Positions 33,897-42,078 of a stretch of DNA of 64,000 nucleotides are shown here, piece by piece (position 1 is the stretch's first letter; the number at the start of each line of letters is the position of its first letter). The position numbers and the translations under genes were made by a program. The stretch comes from Nocardioides sp. BGMRC 2183 (lineage in GTDB: Bacteria > Actinomycetota > Actinomycetes > Propionibacteriales > Nocardioidaceae): the NCBI GenBank assembly GCA_008123405.1, contig VSSA01000001.1, forward strand, positions 248,001-312,000, read 5' to 3'. The notes under the pieces were generated by a model, which was given only the letters and a program-made list of their open reading frames with translations, did no database searches and was not told the DNA's origin.

Positions 33897-34594
33897 GTGG
33901 ATTCGACGTCGACCTCACGGGCCGGGTCGCTTTGGTCACCGGCGCCGGCCGGGGCCTCGGGGCGGCGATCGCCACCCGGTTGGCCCGGCACGGCGCGACC
34001 GTGGTCGCCGCGGATCTGGCCCAGCCGGAGGCGTCCGGCGTCGACGCGGTCGTGCTCGACGTCCGCGACCCGGCCGAGTGGCAGGATGCGGTCGACTCCA
34101 CGATCCAACGGCACGGTTCCTTCGACCTGCTGGTCAACAACGCCGGTGTCTACCGGCGAGCGCCGCTCGGCCAGTGGAGCGATGACGAGCTCGACCTGAC
34201 CATCGACGTCAATCTGCGTGGCACGCTCTACGGCGTCCGCGAGGCAGCCCGGCGGATGTCCGATGGCGGAGCCATCGTGAACATCGCCTCGACCGCGGGT
34301 CTCAGCGGCTTGGCTGAGGCGGTGCCCTACTCGGCGACCAAGTTCGGCATCCGGGGGATCACCCGAGCCGCCGCCCGGGAGCTCGGCGCCCGCGGGATCC
34401 GGGTCAACAGTGTCTGCCCCGGCCCGATCCAGACCGGCATGATGCTGGCCGACAAGGTGGATTGGAACGGACTGCCGCTCAACCGCGCTGCCGAACCGGA
34501 CGAGGTCGCCACCCTGGTCGCATTCCTGTGCAGCGACGCCGCCGGATTCAGCACCGGTGGCGATCACACCGTCGACGGAGGTCTCACCGCATGA
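33893..34594 (+). CDS. Short-chain dehydrogenase
   Basis: 233 residues, classical SDR: TGAGRGLGAA, NNAGVYRR, NIASTAGLSG, PYSATKFGI (Tyr/Lys) and TVDGGLTA. It is the shortest of the island SDRs, with a compact N-terminal half (VVAADLAQPEASGVDAVVLDV). It starts inside the esterase stop (GTGA) and ends in the ATGA junction before the Baeyer-Villiger gene, so it is co-translated with both. A 17-beta-hydroxysteroid dehydrogenase role would complete esterase plus monooxygenase side-chain removal; this is an inference from context. Confidence 0.85.
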   Translation: MSGFDVDLTGRVALVTGAGRGLGAAIATRLARHGATVVAADLAQPEASGVDAVVLDVRDPAEWQDAVDSTIQRHGSFDLLVNNAGVYRRAPLGQWSDDELDLTIDVNLRGTLYGVREAARRMSDGGAIVNIASTAGLSGLAEAVPYSATKFGIRGITRAAARELGARGIRVNSVCPGPIQTGMMLADKVDWNGLPLNRAAEPDEVATLVAFLCSDAAGFSTGGDHTVDGGLTA

Positions 34595-34629
34595 ACCCCA
34601 CATCCGCTCACGATCAGGAAGGCAACCAG

Positions 34630-36246
34630 ATGAGCGCCGCCCCCACCCGGGACCTGCTGGTCGTCGGTGCCGGCATCGCCGGCATGTACGCCGTTCACAA
34701 GGCCACCGAGTCCGGCCTCGACGTACTCGGCCTGGAGGCCGGGTCCGACGTCGGCGGGACCTGGTACTTCAACCGCTACCCGGGCGCCCGCTGCGACGTG
34801 GAGAGCGTGGACTACTCCTACTCCTTCGACCGTGAACTGGAGAAGGAGTGGCAGTGGTCGGAGCGGTTCGCCACCCAGGCCGAGATCTGGTCCTACCTGG
34901 ATCACGTCGCCGACCGATACCGGATCCGTGAGCGCTTCCTCTTCGACACCCGGGTCGCCGACGCGGTCTTCGACGAGGCCACGTCGACCTGGAGCGTGAC
35001 GACCGAGGCCGGCGAGACCCACCGCGCGAAGTTCCTGATGATGGCGACCGGCTCGCTGTCCGAGCCGATCAAGCCCCGGCTGGCGGGTGTCGACAGCTTC
35101 GCCGGCGAGACGTACTTCACCGCGATGTGGCCGCACGAGCCGGTCGACCTGACCGGCAAACGGGTCGGTCTGATCGGCACCGGCTCCTCCGGGATCCAGG
35201 CGGCGCCCATCGTCGCGAGGCAGGCACGCTCGCTGACGATCTTCCAGCGCACTGCGAACTACACCGTGCCGGCGCCGAACCGTGTCTTCACCGAGGAGGA
35301 CCAGCGCAAGATCCAGGAGGAGTACCCCCACCGCCGGGAGGTCTCCGCGTACGCCGCCGCCGCCAGCCCGCACGTGTCGCACACCAAGAAGGCGACCGAG
35401 GTCGACGCCGAGGAGCGCCGCGCCGCCTTCGAGGCGCGGTGGGCCGAGGGCGGCGTACTCTTCTCGAAGACCTTCCCGGACCAGAGCTCCGACATCGTGG
35501 CCAACGACTACGCCCGCGAGTTCGCCGAGCAGAAGATCCGCGAGATCGTCCAGGATCCGCAGGTCGCCGACGACCTGATCCCCAAGGACTACCCGATCGG
35601 CACCAAGCGGATCGTGACCGACTCCGGGTACTACGAGATGTTCAACCGCGACAACGTGGAGCTGGTCAACCTCCGTCGCGACCCGATCACCGAGGTCACC
35701 GACTGGGGGATCAAGACCGAGCAGGGCTCCTACGAGCTGGACGTCATCATCTTCGCGACCGGCTTCGATGCCCTCACCGGCGCACTGACCCGGATCGACC
35801 CGAAGGGCGCCCGCGGCGCCCGGCTCTCCGACGTCTGGGCGGACGGACCGGTGACCTACCTCGGGATGGGCATCCCCGGCTTCCCGAACCTGTTCTCGAT
35901 CAGCGGCCCCGGCGCTCCGGGTGTGCTGGCCAACATGATGACCCACTCCGAGCAGCAGGTGGACTGGTGCTTGGCGCTGCTGCAGACCTGCCACGAGCAG
36001 GGCATCGACACCGCTGAACCGCGCCAGGACGCGGCGGAGAAGTGGACCGAGCACCTCGAGGAGGTCGCTTCGAAGACCCTGTTCGTCCGGGCCGCCTCCT
36101 GGTACATGGGCGCCAACATCGAGGGCAAGAAGCAGACCTTCATGCCCTACATCGGCGGGTTCGGCACGTTCCGCAAGATGTGTGACGACGTGCGCGACGC
36201 GGGCTTCGAGGGATACGTCCTCACCACGAACGGGGGAGGGCAGTGA
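34630..36246 (+). CDS. Baeyer-Villiger monooxygenase-like flavoprotein with altered fingerprint
   Basis: 538 residues of class B flavin monooxygenase. FAD loop LLVVGAGIAGMYAV, GGTWYFNRYPGARCDVES, NADPH loop GLIGTGSSGIQAAP and the end WYMGANIEGKKQTFMPYIGG are typical of cyclohexanone/steroid monooxygenases. The fingerprint FxGxxxHxxxW reads FAGETYFTAMW, so the conserved His is Phe. ATG 34630 has AGGAAGG upstream; ATG 34591 overlaps the previous stop and is an alternative. Expected chemistry is insertion of oxygen next to a ketone, for example at C20 of a pregnane, to give an ester for the upstream esterase. Confidence 0.88.
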   Translation: MSAAPTRDLLVVGAGIAGMYAVHKATESGLDVLGLEAGSDVGGTWYFNRYPGARCDVESVDYSYSFDRELEKEWQWSERFATQAEIWSYLDHVADRYRIRERFLFDTRVADAVFDEATSTWSVTTEAGETHRAKFLMMATGSLSEPIKPRLAGVDSFAGETYFTAMWPHEPVDLTGKRVGLIGTGSSGIQAAPIVARQARSLTIFQRTANYTVPAPNRVFTEEDQRKIQEEYPHRREVSAYAAAASPHVSHTKKATEVDAEERRAAFEARWAEGGVLFSKTFPDQSSDIVANDYAREFAEQKIREIVQDPQVADDLIPKDYPIGTKRIVTDSGYYEMFNRDNVELVNLRRDPITEVTDWGIKTEQGSYELDVIIFATGFDALTGALTRIDPKGARGARLSDVWADGPVTYLGMGIPGFPNLFSISGPGAPGVLANMMTHSEQQVDWCLALLQTCHEQGIDTAEPRQDAAEKWTEHLEEVASKTLFVRAASWYMGANIEGKKQTFMPYIGGFGTFRKMCDDVRDAGFEGYVLTTNGGGQ

Positions 36247-37166
36247 CGATCGATCGGGAGTCCACCCTGCGCGAGCTGCCCACCGAGAAGGGTGTGCTGC
36301 GCTACCACGAGGTCGGTGACGGACCGCCCCTGCTGCTGTTGCACGGCAGCGGCCCGGGCGTGACCGGCTGGCGCAACTACCGGCACAACCTTCCGGCACT
36401 GTCGCAGCACTTCCGGTGCCTGGTGCTGGAGTTCCCCGGTTTCGGGGTCAGCCACGACACTGACCAGTCGCCGTTCGTCGCCGGTCCGGCGGCGGCGGTC
36501 CGCTTCCTCGACGGTCTCGGGCTGCGTGGTCTCCCGGTCATCGGCAACTCGATGGGTGGGGTGGTCGCCCTCCAGCTCGCGATGGCGCAGCCCGACCTGT
36601 TCTCCCGCATCGTCACCGTCGGCGGAGTCGGCACCAGCATCTTCAGCTCCTCCCCGGGCGAAGGACTGATCCGGCTCACCGAGTTCGTCGAGGACCCCAG
36701 CCGCGAGACACTCGTCCGCTGGTTGGAGTCGATGGTCTACGACCCTGCGATGGTCACCGACGAGATGATCCAGGAACGCTGGGAGCAGGCGACCGAGCCG
36801 GAGACGCTGGAGGCCTCCCGCCGGATGTACGGCCGGCACGCCACAGTGGAGCGCAAACGGCTCGCCGCCAGCTCGGACCGGGCGCCGTACTGGGCGATGT
36901 TCCACCGCATCACCGCGCCCACCCTGCTCACCTGGGGCCGCGACGACCGGGTCAGCCCGGTCGACATGGCGCTGATCGCGATGCGCACGATCCCGCACGC
37001 CGAGCTGCACGTCCTGCCCCGCTGTGGTCATTGGGCGATGATCGAGCAGCAGGCGGCGTGGGAGGCGGCCGTCCTCGCCTTCCTCACCCGACGCCATTCG
37101 GCGCCATCAGTTTCCACCGACCCGAGCGCCACGGCAGTGCCGGCGCGGACAGGAGCGCCCGCATGA
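36243..37166 (+). CDS. hsaD: Meta-cleavage product hydrolase (HsaD-like)
   Basis: 307-residue alpha/beta hydrolase of the MhpC/BphD/HsaD group, cutting the C-C bond of the ring-opened steroid product. LLHGSGPGVTGWRNY is the oxyanion and family motif, GNSMGG the nucleophile Ser, GRDDRVSP the Asp and RCGHWAMIEQ the His. A C-terminal tail rich in Ser/Pro/Ala (HSAPSVSTDPSATAVPARTG) follows the domain. GTGA and ATGA overlaps join it to the genes on both sides, including hsaA. Confidence 0.88.
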   Translation: MTIDRESTLRELPTEKGVLRYHEVGDGPPLLLLHGSGPGVTGWRNYRHNLPALSQHFRCLVLEFPGFGVSHDTDQSPFVAGPAAAVRFLDGLGLRGLPVIGNSMGGVVALQLAMAQPDLFSRIVTVGGVGTSIFSSSPGEGLIRLTEFVEDPSRETLVRWLESMVYDPAMVTDEMIQERWEQATEPETLEASRRMYGRHATVERKRLAASSDRAPYWAMFHRITAPTLLTWGRDDRVSPVDMALIAMRTIPHAELHVLPRCGHWAMIEQQAAWEAAVLAFLTRRHSAPSVSTDPSATAVPARTGAPA

Positions 37167-38380
37167 CCACCCACAAGATCGACAACGCCGCCGATGTGCT
37201 GGCGTTCATCGATGAGCACGCCGACGAGATCGCCGGCCTCGGGCCGTCCAACGAAGCGCTCGGTCGCCTCGACGACCGGGCCGCGGAGATCCTGCAGGAG
37301 TCCGGTGTGATCCGGATGCTCCAGCCGAGGAAGCACGGCGGGCTCGAGACCCATCCGCGCGAGTTCGCCCAGGCGGTGATGCGGATCGCCTCTCTGGACG
37401 GCTCGACCGGCTGGGTCGCCGGCATCGTCGGCGTCCACCCGTGGGAGCTCGCGATGGCCGACGCCCGCGTCCAGGAGGAGGTCTGGGGCGAGAACGCGGA
37501 CACCTGGCTGGCCTCGCCGTACGCACCGATGGGCGTGGCGACCCCCACGACCCGCGACGGCGAGCCGGGCTACGTGCTGAAGGGCCGGTGGTCCTTCTCC
37601 TCCGGCACCGACCACTGCGACTGGATCTTCCTGGGCGCCGTCGTCGGCGACGCCGACGGCAATCCGGTCGTGCCGCGGGCGATGAAGCACGTCATCCTGC
37701 CCCGCGCGGATTACCAGATCGTGCCCGACAGCTGGGACGTCACCGGACTCTGCGGGACCGGCAGCAAGGACATCGTCGTCGACGGTGCCTTCATCCCCGA
37801 ATACCGCACGCTGCGCTACGAGGAGGTCTCCGACGGGACCTGCGCCCAGCAAGCGGGACTCGAGAACCCCATCTACCACGTCCCGTTCTCCGCTGCCTTC
37901 CCCCTCGGCATCACCGCCGCGGTCATCGGCATCTGCGAAGGCGGGCTGGCCCAGCACCGGCAGTACCAGGCCGGCCGCACCACCGTCACCGGCGTGGTCA
38001 GCAAGGACGACCCGTACGCGCTGTACGCCTACAGCGAGGCGGCCGCCGACATCGCAGCGTCCCGGGCCGCCCTGCTGGCCAACGTCACCGAGATGCACGA
38101 CAAGGTGACCGCCGGACACACCCCGACGTACGCCGAGCGCGCGGTCGGGCGTCGCAACCAGGCGCAGGCCGCATGGCGCGCCGTGCGCGCGCTGGACGAG
38201 GTGGTGGCCCGCTCGGGCGGCAACGCGATGCGTCGGAGCAACCCCATCCAACGGTTCTGGCGCGACGCCCACGTCGGCCTCGCCCACGCCATCCACGTCA
38301 CCGGACCGACCTTCCACGGGGCCGCGCTCACGGACCTCGGTCTGATGCCGCCGGTGGGCCCGATGCGCTCGATGGTCTGA
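37163..38380 (+). CDS. hsaA: 3-HSA hydroxylase-type flavin monooxygenase (HsaA)
   Basis: 405 residues, the most HsaA-like of four paralogues. ESGVIRMLQPRKHGG, SLDGSTGWVAGIVGVHPWEL, GRWSFSSGTDHCDWIFLGAVVG, GLCGTGSKDIVVDGAFIPEYR and NPIQRFWRDAHVGLAHAIHV, retaining the His of the C-terminal motif. With reduced flavin from HsaB it would hydroxylate 3-HSA to the catechol 3,4-DHSA, the substrate of HsaC encoded next. It starts within the hsaD stop (ATGA). Confidence 0.9.
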   Translation: MTTHKIDNAADVLAFIDEHADEIAGLGPSNEALGRLDDRAAEILQESGVIRMLQPRKHGGLETHPREFAQAVMRIASLDGSTGWVAGIVGVHPWELAMADARVQEEVWGENADTWLASPYAPMGVATPTTRDGEPGYVLKGRWSFSSGTDHCDWIFLGAVVGDADGNPVVPRAMKHVILPRADYQIVPDSWDVTGLCGTGSKDIVVDGAFIPEYRTLRYEEVSDGTCAQQAGLENPIYHVPFSAAFPLGITAAVIGICEGGLAQHRQYQAGRTTVTGVVSKDDPYALYAYSEAAADIAASRAALLANVTEMHDKVTAGHTPTYAERAVGRRNQAQAAWRAVRALDEVVARSGGNAMRRSNPIQRFWRDAHVGLAHAIHVTGPTFHGAALTDLGLMPPVGPMRSMV

Positions 38381-38422
38381 ACCAGCACCTGTCCGCGAAC
38401 CACATCGATCCTGGGAGCAACC

Positions 38423-39328
38423 ATGACCCACATCAAGAGCCTCGGATACCTCCGAGTGCAGAGCAGCGACCTCGCTCGTTGGCGCGAGCTGACCATCGAC
38501 GCCCTCGGTTTCGGCGTCGGCTCCGGTCCCGACCCCGACGGGCTCTACCTGCGTGTCGACGAGCGGCGGTCCCGTCTGGCCGTGTTGCCCGGGGACACCG
38601 ACAAGGTGCTCGCCGTCGGCTGGGAGGTGCGCGACCAGTACGCCCTCGACGCGGTCAAGCGTGACGTGGAGGCCGCCGGCCGGGGCGTGAAGACGCTGAC
38701 CGTCGAAGAGTGCGCGGAGCTCGACGTCGAGCAGGCCATCGCCTTCGAGGACCCCTCGGGCACCCGGGTGGAGGTCTACTTCGGGCCGGTGCTCGACCAC
38801 AGCCCGGTGCTCACCCGGTGGGGTCAGCGCTTCCACACCGGTGCCGAGGGCCTCGGCCACGTCGTGCTGCCGACCCCCCACCAGCAGGAGACGGTGGACT
38901 TCTACTGCGAGGTGCTCGGCTTCCTGCCGCGCGGCGCCATGAAGATCCACGAGGGCCCCAGCCGGATCCGCTTCCTCGGCATCAACCGACGCCACCACAG
39001 CCTCGCCGTCTGCCCCGCCCCGAACGAGCAGCCGCCGGGCATGATCCATCTGATGGTCGAGGTCGACACGCTGGACGCCGTCGGCCAGGCCCTCGACGAG
39101 GTGCGCCGCCGGGAGTTCTCGATCTCCTCCACGCTGGGTCGACACACCAACGACAAGATGATCTCCTTCTACGTCCGTGCCCCCGGCGGGTGGGACATCG
39201 AGTACGGCTGCGAGGGAATGCTCGTCAACGAGACCTCCTACACCGCCGAGGAGATCACCGCGGACAGCTACTGGGGCCACGACTGGTCCGGTTCCGAGCC
39301 ATTGGCGGCGTTCGCCCCGCGCTCGTGA
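38423..39328 (+). CDS. hsaC: Extradiol (2,3-dihydroxybiphenyl-type) dioxygenase HsaC
   Basis: A 301-residue two-domain vicinal-oxygen-chelate dioxygenase that cleaves the catechol ring A. The iron ligands are expected at His in GLGHVVLPTPH (about 149), His in GMIHLMVEVD (about 211) and Glu in GGWDIEYGCEG (about 263). TAEEITADSYWGHDWSG near the end is typical of HsaC. The gene lies between hsaA and a FAD dehydrogenase gene, its stop overlapping the next GTG. GGGAGCAACC precedes the ATG. Confidence 0.92.
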   Translation: MTHIKSLGYLRVQSSDLARWRELTIDALGFGVGSGPDPDGLYLRVDERRSRLAVLPGDTDKVLAVGWEVRDQYALDAVKRDVEAAGRGVKTLTVEECAELDVEQAIAFEDPSGTRVEVYFGPVLDHSPVLTRWGQRFHTGAEGLGHVVLPTPHQQETVDFYCEVLGFLPRGAMKIHEGPSRIRFLGINRRHHSLAVCPAPNEQPPGMIHLMVEVDTLDAVGQALDEVRRREFSISSTLGRHTNDKMISFYVRAPGGWDIEYGCEGMLVNETSYTAEEITADSYWGHDWSGSEPLAAFAPRS

Positions 39329-40728
39329 GGTTCGACGCCGACGTTCTCGTCGTCGGTCTCGGCTGCGCCGGTGCCGCAGCGGCCTTCGAGGCCGCTGCGG
39401 CCGGTGCGCGGGTGATCGCCCTCGAGGCGGCCGGAGGGCCGGGGGGCTCATCGGCCTTGTCCGGCGGCGAGGTCTATCTCGGTGGCGGCACGGATCTGCA
39501 GCACGCCTGCGGGGTCGAGGACGACACCGAGCAGATGTTCCGCTACCTGCACCAAGCGCTCGGCCCGCATCCGGACGATGCCAAGCTGCGCCTCTACTGC
39601 GAGGGCAGTCCGGAGCACTACCGCTGGCTGGTCGAGCGCGGCGTACCGTTCAAGCCGTCCCTGTATCAGGGCGTCTCCTGGTTGCCGCCGACCGAGGACG
39701 GTCTGATGTGGTTGGGCGAGAACGCCTGGCCGTTCACCGAGACCGCCGTCCCGGCACCGCGCGGCCATCGGCCGGCGACACCCGGATCGGGTGGTCAGCT
39801 GCTGATGGAGTGCCTCGTCGCCTCGGCGCGCGGCGTCGGCGTGGAGGTGCACACCGACACCCGTGCTCGCGGGCTGGTCACCGATGCCTCGGGCGCGGTG
39901 GTCGGGGTGCGTGCTCGCAGGTTCGGCGAGGAGTTGTCCTACCACGCACCGGCGGTGGTGCTGAGCACCGGCGGGTTCGCCGACGAGGAGTCGATGGTCG
40001 CCGATCACGTCCCGGCGCTGGTCGGCCACCGACGGGTCAGCGACGGTCGCGACGACGGCAGCGGGATCCGGCTCGGACTCTCGGTCGGCGGCACCGTGCG
40101 ACGGATGAGCGCGACCCAGATCGCGCTCTCGGTCGTCCCGGCGCTGGCCTGTCACGGGATGATCGTCAACGCCCGTGGGGAGCGGTTCGTCAACGAGGAC
40201 GTCTATCCCGGACGCTTCAGCCAGATCGCCGTTCTGCACCAACCCGGTCCCTGGTTCACCGTCGTGGACGAGCAGGGCTGGGAGGCGGTCCCCGAGGCGG
40301 AGCGCTGGGGCGTGCAGCCGCTGGCCGTCAGCGAGGACGTCGCCGAGCTCGAGGTCGCAGCCGGCTTCCCGGCCGGTTCGCTGGCGGCGACGCTTGCCCG
40401 GTACGGCGCCGACGCCGCGGCGGGCGCGGACCGCGTGCACCACAAGGACCCGCGGTGGCTGCGTCCTCTGCGAGCGCCGTACGCCGTCATCGACGCGACA
40501 GCGGGCTTCGGCGGGTCCGGCCCGGGTGGGGCCTCCGGCTTCACGCTCGGTGGACTGCGTACCGATCTGGACGGCGCCGTGCTCGACGCTCAGGAGCGGC
40601 CGATCCAGGGACTCTACGCCGCGGGCCGAGCCGCCTCGGGCATCCACGGAGCCGGTTACGTCAGCGGCACCTCGCTCGGGGACGGCACCTTCTTCGGGCG
40701 CCGCGCCGGCCGGGCGGCGACGCGCTGA
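39325..40728 (+). CDS. FAD-dependent KstD/flavocytochrome-c-like oxidoreductase, divergent
   Basis: 467 residues beginning VRFDADVLVVGLGCAGAAAAFEAAAAGARV, a canonical FAD loop, with GGPGGSSALSGGEVYLGGG, VVLSTGGFADEESM and NARGERFVNEDVYPGRF. Where KstDs end with Y-x-G-x-G-A-T-I-G this protein reads GAGYVSGTSLGDGTFFGRRAG, so the catalytic end motif is replaced. It is the last gene of the hsa operon and starts within the hsaC stop (GTGA). It may desaturate or reduce another ring bond. Confidence 0.82.
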   Translation: MRFDADVLVVGLGCAGAAAAFEAAAAGARVIALEAAGGPGGSSALSGGEVYLGGGTDLQHACGVEDDTEQMFRYLHQALGPHPDDAKLRLYCEGSPEHYRWLVERGVPFKPSLYQGVSWLPPTEDGLMWLGENAWPFTETAVPAPRGHRPATPGSGGQLLMECLVASARGVGVEVHTDTRARGLVTDASGAVVGVRARRFGEELSYHAPAVVLSTGGFADEESMVADHVPALVGHRRVSDGRDDGSGIRLGLSVGGTVRRMSATQIALSVVPALACHGMIVNARGERFVNEDVYPGRFSQIAVLHQPGPWFTVVDEQGWEAVPEAERWGVQPLAVSEDVAELEVAAGFPAGSLAATLARYGADAAAGADRVHHKDPRWLRPLRAPYAVIDATAGFGGSGPGGASGFTLGGLRTDLDGAVLDAQERPIQGLYAAGRAASGIHGAGYVSGTSLGDGTFFGRRAGRAATR

Positions 40729-40770
40729 GCCGACCACGGCTCCCGGCCGGGTGGCGAGGCTCAGGGCCGG

Positions 40771-40785
40771 TCCCGCTCGCCGGGA
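40771..40785. promoter_or_regulatory. Island palindrome, site 8
   Basis: TCCCGCTCGCCGGGA. GAGCAT (40815-40820) begins 29 nt downstream and is followed by 7 nt and the GTG of the fourth HsaA-like gene. Confidence 0.72.
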
Positions 40786-40827
40786 TGATCCTCCGAAGGG
40801 TGTGATCCGGGAGGGAGCATCGTTCAC

Positions 40828-41991
40828 GTGACCGCTGTACTCGACGCCATTCGCCCCGTGCTCCCCACGATCGCCGCGCGGTCGGGGATCGCCGACGAGG
40901 AACGCCGGCTGCCGGCCGAGACGCTCGACGCGCTGATCTCGGCCGGCGTGCTGCGCATGCTGCAGCCGAAACGGTACGGCGGCACCGAGGCCCACCCCGA
41001 AGAATTCTTCGATGTCGTCCGCGCCATCGCGGGCGCCTGCGGGTCGACAGGGTGGGTGGCCTCGATCCTCGGCGTCCACCCTTGGCACGTCGGTCTGTTC
41101 GACGAGCGGGCGCAGGACGAGGTCTTCGGGGAGAACCCCGACGCGGTTGTCTGTTCCGCCTACGCACCCGTGGGACAGCTGGAGGAGACGGCCGGCGGGT
41201 ATCGGCTCTCCGGGCACTGGATGTTCTCCTCCGGTTGCGACCACGCTGACTGGGCCCTCCTCGGCGCGCTCGCCTCCGGCGGCACCGGCGGCGAGCCGCG
41301 GTTCGTCACGGTGCTCGTGCCGCGCACCGACTTCCGGGTCCACGACGCCTGGGATGTCGTCGGGCTGCGCGGGACCGGCAGCAACGACCTGATCGTCGAG
41401 GACGTGTTCGTGCCGTCCCATCGGTTGCTCGCCCACGAGGACCAGGACGACCAGCGCGCCCCGGGCCTCGCGGTCAACACCGGCGCGCTGTTCCGGCTGC
41501 CCTTCGCCTCGGTCTTCACCACCGCGGTCACCGCGCCGGTGCTCGGCGCGGTCGGCGGCTGCATCGACGCCTGGCTGGAGCACATGCGGGACCGGGTCCG
41601 GGTCAGTCCCTCGGGCGGACGGTTCGCCGACGACGCCTTCGCCCAGGAGGCGATTGCCCGGGCCTCGTCGGAGCTGGACGCCTCCTGGCTCCAGCTGCGG
41701 CACAACCTGGGCGACCTGGTCGCGGCCGCCTCCGGCGAGGCACCGATCGAGCTCGCCCTCCGCGTGCGCACGCGCCGCGACCAGGTGCTGGCGACCGAGC
41801 GCGCCGTCCACGCCGCCGAGCGGCTGTTCAAGGCTGCCGGCGGCAACTCCCTCAACCGTGGCAACCCGATCGAGCGGGCCTGGCGGGACGCCCACGCCGG
41901 CAGCGTGCATGTCGCCAACGACGTCGGCCGTGCGCTGACCGCCTACGGCCGTCACGCCTTCGGCCTCCCGGTCGCCGACCACCTGGTCTGA
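40828..41991 (+). CDS. HsaA-like flavin-dependent monooxygenase
   Basis: 387 residues, close to the HsaA at 37163: SAGVLRMLQPKRYGG, GACGSTGWVASILGVHPWHVGLF, GHWMFSSGCDHADWALLGAL, GLRGTGSNDLIVEDVFVPSHR and NPIERAWRDAHAGSVHVAND, with the C-terminal His retained. It is a likely true hydroxylase using HsaB-reduced flavin, perhaps for a differently substituted phenol. The GTG follows GAGCAT by 7 nt (leaderless), though GAGGGAG at 40811 could also act in initiation. Confidence 0.86.
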   Translation: MTAVLDAIRPVLPTIAARSGIADEERRLPAETLDALISAGVLRMLQPKRYGGTEAHPEEFFDVVRAIAGACGSTGWVASILGVHPWHVGLFDERAQDEVFGENPDAVVCSAYAPVGQLEETAGGYRLSGHWMFSSGCDHADWALLGALASGGTGGEPRFVTVLVPRTDFRVHDAWDVVGLRGTGSNDLIVEDVFVPSHRLLAHEDQDDQRAPGLAVNTGALFRLPFASVFTTAVTAPVLGAVGGCIDAWLEHMRDRVRVSPSGGRFADDAFAQEAIARASSELDASWLQLRHNLGDLVAAASGEAPIELALRVRTRRDQVLATERAVHAAERLFKAAGGNSLNRGNPIERAWRDAHAGSVHVANDVGRALTAYGRHAFGLPVADHLV

Positions 41992-42023
41992 CCTGTCTCG
42001 CCCCCGGCCGCCTGACCGCAGAA

Positions 42024-42052
42024 GGGGGTCCGGTCTGGTCGACCGAACCCCC
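42024..42052. terminator. Imperfect hairpin between convergent genes
   Basis: GGGGGTCCGGT pairs with ACCGAACCCCC with one mismatch, loop CTGGTCG. It lies between the HsaA-like gene and the sulfatase. Confidence 0.6.
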
Positions 42053-42078
42053 GTCTGGGACTTCCGTGCGGTTGGCGG

